A stretch of DNA of 64,000 nucleotides from assembly GCA_000814665.1 (NCBI GenBank), contig JWIH01000019.1:156436-220435 (forward strand). Reading direction: 5' to 3'. The notes under the pieces are model-generated. The model was not told the DNA's origin and did not search any database. It saw nothing but the letters and a program-made list of their open reading frames with translations. This DNA is from Pseudoalteromonas flavipulchra NCIMB 2033 = ATCC BAA-314. GTDB taxonomy: Bacteria; Pseudomonadota; Gammaproteobacteria; Enterobacterales; Alteromonadaceae. Shown in pieces: positions 1 through 8,972 of the stretch; the stretch's first letter is position 1, and every line of letters begins with the position of its first letter. The translations under genes were made by a program, and so were the position numbers.

Positions 1-1
1 A

Positions 2-127
2 CTCAGTGGCAGCTTTAATCATGCCATGGTCGAAAAAGTGGGTTGTAATGCGTTTCTATCAAAATTCCAACCCGATTTATTGGTAACAGAGGTACAAAAT
101 CGGTTGAAGGACGTTTTGCAAAAATAA
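2..127 (+). CDS. CheV-like chemotaxis protein, C-terminal fragment
   Basis: Open frame entering from the left edge and ending at TAA (125-127); about 41 residues are visible. The segment reads LSGSFNHAMVEKVGCNAFLS and continues with SKFQPDLLVTEV. It resembles the end of the receiver domain of CheV, where a conserved S/T-G precedes a helix, then the K of the (V/L)xK(F/P) motif and the last amphipathic helix. CheV couples chemoreceptors to CheA, and its receiver domain is phosphorylated. The CheW half and the phospho-acceptor lie outside the window, so another response regulator is possible. A CheW-type gene lies 5.5 kb downstream, which fits a chemotaxis neighbourhood only loosely. Confidence 0.55.
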   Translation, partial: LSGSFNHAMVEKVGCNAFLSKFQPDLLVTEVQNRLKDVLQK

Positions 128-136
128 ATATAAACA

Positions 137-152
137 CTGTATAAAAAACCAG
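137..152 (+). promoter_or_regulatory. LexA (SOS) box of uvrD
   Basis: The 16-mer CTGTATAAAAAACCAG matches the LexA consensus CTGT-N8-ACAG at seven of the eight fixed positions. The one departure, CCAG for ACAG, is also found in the E. coli uvrD SOS box as I recall it. It sits about 120 bp upstream of the uvrD start, so uvrD is predicted to be DNA-damage inducible. Confidence 0.8.
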
Positions 153-272
153 TTTATGTTTCTTTATAAATCATAATGTTACCTTTACTCGGTTGGGTTT
201 GCTTTGCGATATGCTGGGATTTATGGCAACGACTCGGTATACTTGCCATCATTTGAGCAAATAGGCAAAGCA

Positions 273-2438
273 ATGGACGTATCAGAATTACTCGACGGCC
301 TCAACGACAAACAGCGCGATGCAGTCGCCGCACCTCTGCAAAACATGTTAGTGCTCGCAGGTGCGGGGTCAGGTAAAACACGAGTACTGGTTCATCGTAT
401 TGCTTGGCTTATGCAAGTTGAGCACGCCTCTGCATTTAGTATTTTCGCGGTAACCTTTACCAATAAGGCAGCCAAAGAAATGCGTGCTCGTGTTGAAGCG
501 ACGCTCAATGGCCCTGTTGGTGGCATGTGGATAGGTACTTTCCACGGCCTAGCCCACCGCATGTTACGCGCCCATCACCGTGAAGCTAAATTACCAGAAT
601 CATTTCAAATTCTAGATAGCGATGATCAGCAACGAATGATCCGCCGTTTGCTCAAAGCCATGAATATCGATGAGAAAAAGTGGCCACCTAAGCAGTTAAG
701 CTGGTACATCAGCGCGCGTAAAGACGAAGGATTAAGACCCAAAGATATTCAAGCATACGATGTCAACGAACAGCTGATGTTAAACGTGTATAGTGCATAC
801 CAAGATGCCTGTGATAGAGCCGGCCTTGTTGATTTTGCCGAGATCCTATTGCGCTGTTATGAGCTATTACAGCAACAACCTACCTTGCTACGTCACTATC
901 AGCAACGCTTCCGCCATATGCTAGTGGACGAGTTCCAAGATACCAACAGCATTCAATATTTGTGGCTACGCCTGCTTGCAGGTAGTGACAACAATATCAT
1001 GATCGTAGGGGATGACGACCAGAGTATTTACGGCTGGCGTGGTGCAAAAATAGAAAACATCAAACGTTTTCTGGACGACTTTAACGCCGAAACGATCCGA
1101 CTTGAACAAAATTATCGTTCTACTGCAACCATTCTAAAAGCATCCAATGCGCTCATTGAAAACAACGCTGAGCGAATGGGTAAAAGTCTCTGGACCGACG
1201 GTAACCAAGGCGAGCCGATCTCAATTTACGCCGCTTTTAATGAACTTGATGAAGCACGCTTTGTGGTTGGCAAAATTAAATCTTGGTTACAGGCTGGCAA
1301 TGCGCTCAGCGACAGCGCCGTACTCTACAGAAACAACGCACAGTCCCGGGTGTTAGAAGAAGCCTTACTTCAAGAAGGGCTAAAATACCGTATTTATGGC
1401 GGTATGCGCTTTTTCGAGCGTCAAGAGATTAAAGATGCCTTATCCTACCTGCGCATTATTAGTAATCGTAATGACGATGCGGCATTTGAGCGTGTGATAA
1501 ACACGCCTGCCCGTGGTATAGGTGATAAAACGTTAAGTCATATTCGCGACTGTGCGCGTCACGAATCACTCTCACTTTGGGATGCAGCCAAAGCCGTGCT
1601 TGCGCAAAAGCATTTAGCAGGAAGAGCTGCTACGGCGGTGACAAAATTTATTGAATTAGTCGAACAGCTCGACGAAAAAATTGCCGAGCTTGAACTGGCA
1701 CAACAAGCGCAGACAGCCATTGAACAGTCGGGTCTCATGGCAATGTATCAAGCTGAAAAAGGCGAAAAAGGCCGCGCTCGGGTGGAAAACTTGGAAGAAT
1801 TGATCAGTGCTTGTGGTCAGTATGAGCTGCCTATCGATGAAGATTTTACTTCACCATTACAAGGCTTTTTAGCCTATACCTCTTTGGAGGCAGGCGAAGG
1901 ACAGGCTGACGAGCACGAAGATGCGGTACAAATGATGACGCTGCACTCGGCCAAAGGTCTCGAGTTCCCATTGGTGTTTATGGTTGGGGTCGAAGAAGGC
2001 ATGTTCCCATCGCAACAAAGTAATGAAGAATCGGGCCGCTTGGAAGAAGAGCGCCGTTTGTGCTACGTCGGTATGACGCGTGCCATGGATAAGCTTTACA
2101 TTAGCCACGCAGAAAGTCGCCGCTTGTATGGTCAAGAAAAACATCACAGCCCTTCAAGGTTCTTACGTGAAATTCCTGAAGACTGCATGGAAGAAATTCG
2201 GATTAAAACGCAAATTTCTCGTCCGGCTAACTCGGGTCGATTCAGCCCATCAATCAGTCACGCGACCTTTGAAGATAGCGGCTTTAATTTAGGCCAGCGT
2301 GTCCTCCATGCCAAATTTGGTGCAGGCACAGTGCTTAACTATGAAGGAGCTGGAGCTCAATCACGCATCCAAGTTAGCTTTGATGATGTTGGTAGTAAGT
2401 GGTTAGTTACCGCCTATGCAAGACTTCAAGCACTCTAA
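273..2438 (+). CDS. uvrD: DNA helicase II UvrD
   Basis: Superfamily 1A 3'-5' helicase acting in nucleotide excision repair and mismatch repair. The frame is open from 204, but ATG 273 is chosen: the product then begins MDVSELLDGLNDKQRDAVAA, colinear with E. coli UvrD, and a GGCAAAG stretch lies upstream as ribosome site. That gives 721 aa, the normal family length. Visible motifs in order: Walker A AGAGSGKTR (motif I), TFTNKAAKEM (Ia), VDEFQDTN (II), GDDDQSIYGWRGA (III), EQNYRS (IV), TLHSAKGLEFP (V) and VGMTRA (VI). The C-terminal end carries the conserved GQRVLHAKFGAGTVL tail, a Tudor-like segment that binds RNA polymerase and UvrB in homologues. Its 3' end overlaps tmcA by 23 bp. The LexA box at 137-152 predicts SOS control. 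Confidence 0.97.
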   Translation: MDVSELLDGLNDKQRDAVAAPLQNMLVLAGAGSGKTRVLVHRIAWLMQVEHASAFSIFAVTFTNKAAKEMRARVEATLNGPVGGMWIGTFHGLAHRMLRAHHREAKLPESFQILDSDDQQRMIRRLLKAMNIDEKKWPPKQLSWYISARKDEGLRPKDIQAYDVNEQLMLNVYSAYQDACDRAGLVDFAEILLRCYELLQQQPTLLRHYQQRFRHMLVDEFQDTNSIQYLWLRLLAGSDNNIMIVGDDDQSIYGWRGAKIENIKRFLDDFNAETIRLEQNYRSTATILKASNALIENNAERMGKSLWTDGNQGEPISIYAAFNELDEARFVVGKIKSWLQAGNALSDSAVLYRNNAQSRVLEEALLQEGLKYRIYGGMRFFERQEIKDALSYLRIISNRNDDAAFERVINTPARGIGDKTLSHIRDCARHESLSLWDAAKAVLAQKHLAGRAATAVTKFIELVEQLDEKIAELELAQQAQTAIEQSGLMAMYQAEKGEKGRARVENLEELISACGQYELPIDEDFTSPLQGFLAYTSLEAGEGQADEHEDAVQMMTLHSAKGLEFPLVFMVGVEEGMFPSQQSNEESGRLEEERRLCYVGMTRAMDKLYISHAESRRLYGQEKHHSPSRFLREIPEDCMEEIRIKTQISRPANSGRFSPSISHATFEDSGFNLGQRVLHAKFGAGTVLNYEGAGAQSRIQVSFDDVGSKWLVTAYARLQAL

Positions 2439-4485
2439 TCTGCCGCTATTACGTTCTCAACTTGCCGATGCCCGCCATCGGCAACTCTTGCTTATCACGG
2501 GCAGCCAAGCTTGGTGTTACGCGCAGTGTCAGCAGCTACTAGCAAACTCAAACGATAAACTTATTCTAAGTAGCAGTAAGACATTAGAAAATGCCGTTTG
2601 GCCCGAGCATTTACACCAAATACTCGGACAAGAGTTTAGCAATCTAGTCTACGATGGCTTTAGCGGTATTGTGCCTAACAAAATCGCAGCTGCTGCGGGC
2701 ACGGTAAAGGCAGGCGGCTTACTGCTGTTGTTACTTCCCGAGGTAGATGAACTCGACCACTGGCTAGACCCTGCAATTACCCGCTGGTGCTCAGAGGGAC
2801 AAACGCCCAAACATAGCTACTTTTTAAAAAGGTGGCAACAACTCTGGCAGCAACAACCTCCTTGGCATATCAGTGAGCACTTTGGGGTTCAACTGCCCTT
2901 AGCGTATCTTGCTGCAAGTTCAGCGGTTTGTGGTATTGAGGAGCAACAAAACGTACTGACACAACTCTCCACAGCATTGGAAAACCAGCAAACACCTGTA
3001 TTACTAAGCGCTGACAGAGGCAGGGGAAAGAGTGCGCTATTAGGCTTCTTGGCATCAAAGCATCCTACGCAACAATTTGTTATTTGTAGCCGTCACCTTC
3101 ATGCTCTGCATAGTTGCTTTAGCATGCTTGCTCAAGCACTCAATACCGAGGTTGATGTAAAAACGAAGAAGCTGGCTAATCTCAGCTATGTGGCACCAGA
3201 TGCGTTACTACAACAAGCCTCTGCACTTGATAGCAATACGGTTATTTTGGTGGATGAGGCAGCCGCCCTGCCAGTTCCATTTTTAATACAAGTCGCTCAA
3301 CTTGGCTTTCGCTGCATTTTTTCCAGCACCTTAGTTGGTTATGAAGGTAATGGTAGAGGCTACACCTTACGGTTTAAACGCTACTTAGAATCACATTACC
3401 CAAGTTATCTTGATTTCACCTTATCGACTCCTATTCGTTACGCATCGAATGATCCACTGGAGCAGCAGATCAGGGATTTATTTGTACTCGAGTGTAAAGC
3501 AACATCACCCATACTCACTTCATCAACCACAATGCGTGCTATTTCCCAGAGTGAGTTGATAGAAAATAACTCGTTACTTGAGCAAGTTTTTTCACTGCTC
3601 GTATTAGCGCATTATCAAACCAGCGTGGATGATTTAAGGCAATTGTTAGATGCACCCGATCTGCATTTACGAGGTGCATTTTGCAATAACAAGCTAGTAG
3701 GAATTTGCCTTGCTGTCATCGAAGGCGGACTCGCTTCAGATCTCGCAGAAGATATTCTAGCAGGAAAGCGAAGACCCGCAGGCCATCTCATGGCGCAGCA
3801 GCTAACAACAAGCTTTGGTGATAGCCAGTTTGTCACCGAAAAAAGCGTAAGGATCGTTAGAATAGCCGTGCACCCAGATGTACAACAGCAAGGGATTGGC
3901 CGCCGCCTACTGGCGTTCTTTGAAACCACATTACCAGAAGATATCAGTTACATAGGAACCAGTTTTGGCCTTACAGCGCCATTGCTTTCGTTTTGGTCAC
4001 AACGTCACTATCAGCCAATGAAATTGGGGTTTAAGCAAGATAAGGCCAGTGGTGAGTATGCGCTTTTGATGTTCAAAAAAGTCCGAGGCGACATAGGCAA
4101 CACCTATACTCGAGTATTCAAACAAACTTTTTTCTATCAGTTACGCTCGCACTATCAACAGCTAGATACTGAGGTGGTGAGTGCGCTATTAGCGACCTTA
4201 CCCTTTGAACATATAACTAATGAGCAGCTGGATTATTTGCACTATTTACGTAACAGCAATCCGGTTGAGCAACAAGTATGTCCTTTTATATGGCAGCTGA
4301 TCACAACCGATCCTCGATTACTTAAAAACTTAACTAAAGTTTCCAAAGCATTAGTAATTCGTCTAATATTACAGCAACATTCGACCCAAGTCGTACTTAA
4401 TTTGCTTGGGTTATCTGGTAAAAAGGCCCTCACCACAACGCTAAGAGAGACAGTGCAGCAAGTATATGAGTATTTTCGGTGTTAA
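2416..4485 (+). CDS. tmcA: tRNA(Met) cytidine acetyltransferase TmcA
   Basis: Makes N4-acetylcytidine at the wobble position of elongator tRNA-Met, using acetyl-CoA and ATP/GTP. The 689 aa match the family size. The N-terminal DUF1726-like region is followed by an RNA-helicase-like module with Walker A SADRGRGKSALLG, the DEAA box VDEAAALPVP and SSTLVGYEGNGRG. Next come a GNAT domain with the acetyl-CoA loop VHPDVQQQGIGRRLL and a C-terminal tRNA-binding region. The start ATG lies inside the 3' end of uvrD (23-bp overlap) and its own end overlaps the next gene by 20 bp. The three genes are therefore probably translated from one transcript that begins at the SOS-controlled uvrD promoter, although an internal promoter cannot be excluded. 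Confidence 0.95.
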   Translation: MQDFKHSNLPLLRSQLADARHRQLLLITGSQAWCYAQCQQLLANSNDKLILSSSKTLENAVWPEHLHQILGQEFSNLVYDGFSGIVPNKIAAAAGTVKAGGLLLLLLPEVDELDHWLDPAITRWCSEGQTPKHSYFLKRWQQLWQQQPPWHISEHFGVQLPLAYLAASSAVCGIEEQQNVLTQLSTALENQQTPVLLSADRGRGKSALLGFLASKHPTQQFVICSRHLHALHSCFSMLAQALNTEVDVKTKKLANLSYVAPDALLQQASALDSNTVILVDEAAALPVPFLIQVAQLGFRCIFSSTLVGYEGNGRGYTLRFKRYLESHYPSYLDFTLSTPIRYASNDPLEQQIRDLFVLECKATSPILTSSTTMRAISQSELIENNSLLEQVFSLLVLAHYQTSVDDLRQLLDAPDLHLRGAFCNNKLVGICLAVIEGGLASDLAEDILAGKRRPAGHLMAQQLTTSFGDSQFVTEKSVRIVRIAVHPDVQQQGIGRRLLAFFETTLPEDISYIGTSFGLTAPLLSFWSQRHYQPMKLGFKQDKASGEYALLMFKKVRGDIGNTYTRVFKQTFFYQLRSHYQQLDTEVVSALLATLPFEHITNEQLDYLHYLRNSNPVEQQVCPFIWQLITTDPRLLKNLTKVSKALVIRLILQQHSTQVVLNLLGLSGKKALTTTLRETVQQVYEYFRC

Positions 4486-5563
4486 GTTTTTACTATTCGT
4501 TTTTGCTTCTGCTGTACTGAATTTTACAGTATCCGCTCAATCTGTGGTGAAAATTGGCATGTCTACTGCCCTTTCAGGGCCCGCAAAAGAGATCGGTCAA
4601 CAACTGAAAGCGGGTGCCGAACTACACTTTAACTTTTATAATCAGCACAAAGCGAATGGTGCAGCTGCGATTGAGTTGCAGGTATTGGATGATGGTTATG
4701 AGCCACACAAAACCGTAACCAATGCTCGTAAGCTGGTATACGAAAATAAGGTCGATGCATTGTTTGGCGTAATGGGCACCCCCACATCTTATGCCATAAA
4801 GCCGATTTTAGAGCACTCTAAGGTTCCCTTTCTTATGCCATATACTGGCGCTGAGTTTCTTCAAGAACCACATACATTTAACGTCTTCAATCTTCGCACT
4901 AGCTACAATAAAGAAGCACAAGATATCATCCGCTACTTTATCGATGAACAAAAGCTAAAGCGGGTGGGTTTACTCATTCAAGCCGATGAATTTGGTCTAA
5001 CCGTAGAAAAAAGCCTAACCAGAGCGCTTGCGGAACATGGATTAAAACCCGTTGTGGTAACGCGTTTTAGACGTAATACCGATGATATTGAACGAGCCCT
5101 TGAACAAGCACAGCAGTATAAAATAGAAGGCTTCGCGATGGTAGGCACTTACACGCCACTGTCTAAGTTTATTAATCGTGCGATGGAGGTTGGCCTTGAA
5201 ACACAATACGCAACGGTTTCATTTGCTTCCTCAAATGAGCTGTTTGCCAGACTCAAAGGCAAACCCAAAGTTTTAGTCACCGAAGTTGTACCCGACCCTG
5301 CGATTTGCAAGGGCAAGCTTTGTGATACTTTTCGCGAGGCAGTTCGCAATACCACACTTTCCCATAACGAACAGGTTTTTGAGGGCTATCTCAATGCCTA
5401 CTTATTGACGACTGCTATCCAGCAATGTGAGCTGCCCATTGATAGCGATTGTCTGCTAAACGCATTACAACAGGAGTTGGAGCATAACTCCGTTATTCGA
5501 GAGGTATTTATGCTCCAGCCAGCGCAAAAGAAATTGCCAGTTTACCGCTCCTTTTTCCAATAA
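4466..5563 (+). CDS. Periplasmic ligand-binding protein, LivK-like (Peripla_BP_6)
   Basis: A 365-aa secreted binding protein. A signal peptide (VKFLLFVFASAVLNFTVSAQS) is followed by VVKIGMSTALSGPAKEIGQQ, the typical start of branched-chain amino-acid/amide-binding proteins (type 1 periplasmic fold). Other family-like stretches are LQVLDDGYEPHKTVTNARKL and ALFGVMGTPTSYAIKPIL. No permease or ATPase gene is adjacent, so it may work as a sensory binding protein or with an unlinked partner; the ligand cannot be read from the sequence. Two Cys pairs near the C-terminus (CKGKLC and C...C around ELPIDSDC) may form disulfides. It overlaps tmcA by 20 bp. Confidence 0.8.
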   Translation: MSIFGVKFLLFVFASAVLNFTVSAQSVVKIGMSTALSGPAKEIGQQLKAGAELHFNFYNQHKANGAAAIELQVLDDGYEPHKTVTNARKLVYENKVDALFGVMGTPTSYAIKPILEHSKVPFLMPYTGAEFLQEPHTFNVFNLRTSYNKEAQDIIRYFIDEQKLKRVGLLIQADEFGLTVEKSLTRALAEHGLKPVVVTRFRRNTDDIERALEQAQQYKIEGFAMVGTYTPLSKFINRAMEVGLETQYATVSFASSNELFARLKGKPKVLVTEVVPDPAICKGKLCDTFREAVRNTTLSHNEQVFEGYLNAYLLTTAIQQCELPIDSDCLLNALQQELEHNSVIREVFMLQPAQKKLPVYRSFFQ

Positions 5564-5604
5564 TGTTCTATGCTTAGTTGATACTGACCATATGCGAGGC
5601 TAAC

Positions 5605-6453
5605 ATGGATTTAATTAACTTTCGCGTCGGGAAAAAAACAATATCACTGCAAATCCTCGATATTCTATTAACTGAACGCTACGAAGAAAATTTAACGGAT
5701 TTACCCAATGACAACCCCAGCTTTTTGGGTGTCAAAGATTACATGGGCGTACCGACCCCTATTTTTGATTTAGGGATCATATTGAACAAGCGCTCGTCCT
5801 ACGAAACCAATCAAGAATTGGTCAGCATGCTAAAGCAGCGAGAGCAAGATCATAAAGAATGGCTTGTCGCACTCGAAGCAAGCATTTTTAACGATGTCCC
5901 CTTCACTAAAGCCAAAGATCCAAAACAATGTGCTTTCGGGCAGTGGTATTACGGCTTCAAAACTGAAAATGACGACCTCAAAGCGCTTCTAAAACGCTTC
6001 GAAGAACCGCATGCAAAACTACATTCATTAGCAGATAAACTATTAGTGATGTGTGCACAGGGACACAAACAAGAGGCTATAGATACTCTCGCTCGCGAAA
6101 AGAGCACCACTTTTAATAAACTCATGCGATTATTTGAATCCGCTCGTGATCAGATCATGCTCGACCATAAACCTATTATCGTCTTTACCACTCAAGATGG
6201 CCAAAGTCCGCATATCGGTTTGCTTGTCGATAAAGTAGAAGATAACGTTCACTGTGATGAAAGCGATATTAAATCACTGCAGGAAATGACCAGTATTGGT
6301 TTTGAAATAGATGCGCAAACCAAAAAATTGATGAAAGGCTTGGTCAAGATGGGAAAACGCCACAGCGTATTGATTGACCCTAGCGCCATTTTCCGCCCTG
6401 AACATTTACAAAATTATGAGCCAGAAGAAACGGAAGAGTACGGCTTATTTTAG
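5605..6453 (+). CDS. CheW-like protein with an inserted CZB zinc-binding domain
   Basis: A 282-aa cytoplasmic signalling protein. ATG 5605 is chosen over the in-frame TTG at 5578 because an AGG ribosome site (GCGAGGC) precedes it and the CheW fold begins at DLINFRVGKK. Residues ~1-65 form the first half of a CheW domain (FLGVKDYMGVPTPIFDL). Residues ~75-175 are a chemoreceptor zinc-binding (CZB) domain with the ligand set H83 (QDHKEW), C109 (CAFGQW), H136 and H140 (PHAKLHSL). CheW then resumes (HIGLLVDKVEDNV ... HSVLIDPSAIF). CZB domains sense zinc or hypochlorous acid through the Zn-Cys pair, so this could be a metal- or oxidant-responsive coupling protein for CheA. Function is inferred from domain content; no receptor gene is adjacent. 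Confidence 0.85.
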   Translation: MDLINFRVGKKTISLQILDILLTERYEENLTDLPNDNPSFLGVKDYMGVPTPIFDLGIILNKRSSYETNQELVSMLKQREQDHKEWLVALEASIFNDVPFTKAKDPKQCAFGQWYYGFKTENDDLKALLKRFEEPHAKLHSLADKLLVMCAQGHKQEAIDTLAREKSTTFNKLMRLFESARDQIMLDHKPIIVFTTQDGQSPHIGLLVDKVEDNVHCDESDIKSLQEMTSIGFEIDAQTKKLMKGLVKMGKRHSVLIDPSAIFRPEHLQNYEPEETEEYGLF

Positions 6454-6472
6454 AGTTAGCAAATGGAGCACA

Positions 6473-6503
6473 AAAAAACGCCGCAAAAATTGCGGCGTTT
6501 TTT
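6473..6503. terminator. Bidirectional intrinsic terminator
   Basis: Perfect 8-bp stem CGCCGCAA / TTGCGGCG (6479-6486 and 6490-6497) with an AAA loop, an A-run on the left and six Ts on the right. It lies between the convergent CheW-CZB gene and typA and can stop transcription from both sides. Confidence 0.9.
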
Positions 6504-6559
6504 GTATTCTAAGTAACCTGTCTTCAAGATAAGTTGTTATCTCAAGTCCAGGTCAACTA

Positions 6560-8380
6560 TTATTTAGCTTGGCGGCTAGCGCGTTTACGCTCGCTTTCAG
6601 TCAATAATTTCTTACGAATACGGATGCTTTCAGGCGTTACTTCTACAAGCTCGTCGTCATCGATGAACTCAAGCGCTTGCTCTAAAGACATAACAACAGG
6701 TGGCACAAGGTTTTGTGCTTCATCAGTACCAGATGCACGTACGTTGGTTAACTGCTTACCTTTAAGCGCGTTTACCGTTAGGTCGTTATCACGGCTGTGA
6801 ATACCAATAACCATACCTTCGTACACTTCAACACCGTGACCGATAAATAGGCGACCACGCTCTTGTAGGTTAAATAGTGCGTTTGTTAGCGCTTTACCTG
6901 CTGCGTTAGCGATTAGTACACCGTTCTTACGCTGGCCGATGTTACCGCCTTTGTGTGGACCGTAATGTGAGAACGTGTGGTACATCAAACCAGAACCAGA
7001 CGTTAACGTCATAAATTCAGTTTGGAAACCAATTAAACCACGTGCAGGCATCATGAAGTCCATACGCACACGGCCTTTGCCGTCTGGAGACATGTCAGTC
7101 ATTTCTGCTTTACGCAAACCAAGCTGTTCCATGATAGAACCTTGGTGCTCGTCTTGACAGTCAATTGTTACTGTTTCGTACGGTTCTTCTAGCTGACCAT
7201 CAACATGGCGCAAGATTACTTCTGGACGAGATACAGCAATCTCGTAGCCTTCACGACGCATGTTCTCGATAAGAATACCTAAGTGAAGTTCACCACGACC
7301 AGATACACGGAAGCTATCAGGGTTATCCGTTTCTTCAACACGTAATGCAACGTTGTGCACAAGCTCAGCTTCTAGACGCTCAAGGATATTACGAGAAGTT
7401 ACGTATTTACCTTCTTGGCCTGAGAATGGCGACGTGTTTACAGAGAAAGTCATTGTTACTGTTGGTTCATCAACTGACAGTGGCGGTAATGCCTCAACAT
7501 TATTCTGACAACAGATAGTGTCAGAGATCTTCAGCTCACCAAGACCTGTGATTGCAATGATATCACCCGCCGTTGCTAGCTCAACTTCGTGACGGTCAAG
7601 ACCTAAGTAACCCAGTACTTGGCCAACTTTACCGTTACGCGTCTTACCATCAGCACCCACGATAGTCACTTGTTGGTTAGGTTTAACTGAACCACGTGTG
7701 ACACGGCCAACACCGATAACACCAACATATGAGTTGTAATCAAGCTGAGAAATTTGCATCTGGAACGGACCTTCAGGATCCGCGTTAGGCGCTTCAACTT
7801 CGTCTACGATAGCTTGGAACATTGGTTCCATGTTGTCAGACGGCTCATCTAGGTCAAGTGTTGCCCAGCCGTTGATTGCTGATGCGTAGATCACTTTAAA
7901 GTCTAGCTGTTCGTCAGTTGCACCTAAGTTATCAAATAGATCGAAAACTTGATCCATTACCCAATCAGGACGAGCGCCCGGCTTGTCGATTTTGTTGATT
8001 ACAACAATTGGTTTAAGACCCTGAGCAAACGCCTTTTGCGTTACGAAACGCGTTTGTGGCATCGGACCTTCTTGTGCATCAACTAGTAGTAATACTGAGT
8101 CAGCCATCGAAAGAACACGTTCTACTTCACCACCGAAATCGGCGTGTCCCGGAGTATCTACGATATTGATACGGTAGTCGTTCCACTTGATTGCGGTATT
8201 TTTTGCAAGGATGGTGATACCACGCTCTCTTTCAAGATCGTTTGAGTCCATCACTCGCTCTTCATTACCACCGCGCTGCTGTAGTGTACCTGATTGCTCA
8301 AGTAGCTTGTCTACAAGCGTTGTTTTACCGTGGTCTACGTGCGCGATAATCGCGATATTTCTTAACTTTTCGATGCTCAT
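6560..8380 (-). CDS. typA: Ribosome-associated GTPase TypA/BipA
   Basis: Translational GTPase of the EF-G/LepA family that binds the ribosome and helps 50S assembly and growth under stress or cold. The 606 aa match the family. The G1 loop HVDHGKTTL sits near residue 17, with RERGITI (switch I/G2), [12 protein letters not shown] (G3) and NKIDKPGA (G4). These are followed by the beta-barrel, EF-G-like domains and the BipA-specific C-terminal domain ([34 protein letters not shown]). It ends in [15 protein letters not shown]. Its ribosome site is weak (GAGTAATAAT). It is transcribed divergently from glnA, as in E. coli. Confidence 0.97.
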   Translation of the reverse strand: MSIEKLRNIAIIAHVDHGKTTLVDKLLEQSGTLQQRGGNEERVMDSNDLERERGITILAKNTAIKWNDYRINIVDTPGHADFGGEVERVLSMADSVLLLVDAQEGPMPQTRFVTQKAFAQGLKPIVVINKIDKPGARPDWVMDQVFDLFDNLGATDEQLDFKVIYASAINGWATLDLDEPSDNMEPMFQAIVDEVEAPNADPEGPFQMQISQLDYNSYVGVIGVGRVTRGSVKPNQQVTIVGADGKTRNGKVGQVLGYLGLDRHEVELATAGDIIAITGLGELKISDTICCQNNVEALPPLSVDEPTVTMTFSVNTSPFSGQEGKYVTSRNILERLEAELVHNVALRVEETDNPDSFRVSGRGELHLGILIENMRREGYEIAVSRPEVILRHVDGQLEEPYETVTIDCQDEHQGSIMEQLGLRKAEMTDMSPDGKGRVRMDFMMPARGLIGFQTEFMTLTSGSGLMYHTFSHYGPHKGGNIGQRKNGVLIANAAGKALTNALFNLQERGRLFIGHGVEVYEGMVIGIHSRDNDLTVNALKGKQLTNVRASGTDEAQNLVPPVVMSLEQALEFIDDDELVEVTPESIRIRKKLLTESERKRASRQAK

Positions 8381-8784
8381 ATTATTACTCAGTGAAGTTG
8401 GCCCTCAGTGATCCTAGTCGATCTACGCAAAAATGCGCGTTGAGATTGCCCGATTGAGAATTAAAGGTCGCGTATTATCTACTATTAATGTGACAGATGA
8501 AAGTTTATCCAACATTTTTTTCAATAATCCTTATTGGTGCGCGCATAAATCAACAACCTAGTGTGGCTTTAGCACTACTTTTTAAGCTTTTGCAGAGGGT
8601 TTGTTATTCCCGCCATATATGTAAGAGTTTCAACGCCAAAAGAGGATTTTCATCTGTCGACAAATTTGATCCCTGTAACTTTGGGCTTTTTACTTCACAG
8701 ATCCAAAAGTAGTTTTTGCTTTATCTGTACTCTTAAACTATACCAATGCTCATTAAGCGAAAACGGCTATCACAGGGAATCGCT
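8381..8784. other. typA-glnA intergenic region, typA side
   Basis: About 400 bp without a convincing gene. It should carry the typA promoter and leader, but I cannot place a clear -35/-10 pair. Short open frames across 8497-8851 have no ribosome site and no recognisable product. The glnA-side control elements begin at 8785. Confidence 0.5.
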
Positions 8785-8801
8785 TGCACCAACATTGCGC
8801 A
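8785..8801 (+). promoter_or_regulatory. NtrC-binding site 1 upstream of glnA
   Basis: TGCACCAACATTGCGCA resembles the NtrC palindrome TGCACCA-N3-TGGTGCA, with an intact left half and a degenerate right half. Its centre is about 130 bp upstream of the start predicted from the sigma-54 promoter, an enhancer position like that in E. coli glnA. Confidence 0.75.
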
Positions 8802-8818
8802 CCATAATGAAACATTTA

Positions 8819-8835
8819 CGCACCAAGTTAGTGCA
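8819..8835 (+). promoter_or_regulatory. NtrC-binding site 2 upstream of glnA
   Basis: CGCACCAAGTTAGTGCA is a near-palindromic NtrC box (GCACcA ... aGTGC). It lies 34 bp, about three helical turns, from site 1, centred about 97 bp upstream of the predicted sigma-54 start. The paired spacing suits cooperative NtrC binding. Confidence 0.8.
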
Positions 8836-8897
8836 ACAAGCTAATCCCTAAATTTCCTGAAAGTTAAAAATCATTATTTATCAAAAACTTAAAAATA

Positions 8898-8914
8898 TGG
8901 CACAGATCAAGCTT
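8898..8914 (+). promoter_or_regulatory. Sigma-54 promoter of glnA
   Basis: TGGCACAGATCAAGCTT has the invariant GG (-24) and GC (-12) exactly 10 bases apart, matching the sigma-54 consensus and resembling E. coli glnAp2 (TGGCACAGAT...GCTT). The transcription start is predicted near 8924, giving a leader of about 50 nt before the glnA ATG. Confidence 0.9.
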
Positions 8915-8972
8915 ATCTGTGTGCAATTGCAGTACATTGCAGCAAAAAATAACCCAACGAGTCGGAGGACAC

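Noticed and set aside
1869-2147. Antisense frame within uvrD, and similar antisense frames inside acnB, mxcG, leuC and other genes
   Set aside because: They mirror codon structure of the real gene on the other strand, with no ribosome sites or domains.
8497-8851. Two overlapping small plus-strand open frames upstream of glnA
   Set aside because: No ribosome site or recognisable product, and the second one runs across both NtrC boxes, which explain the sequence better.
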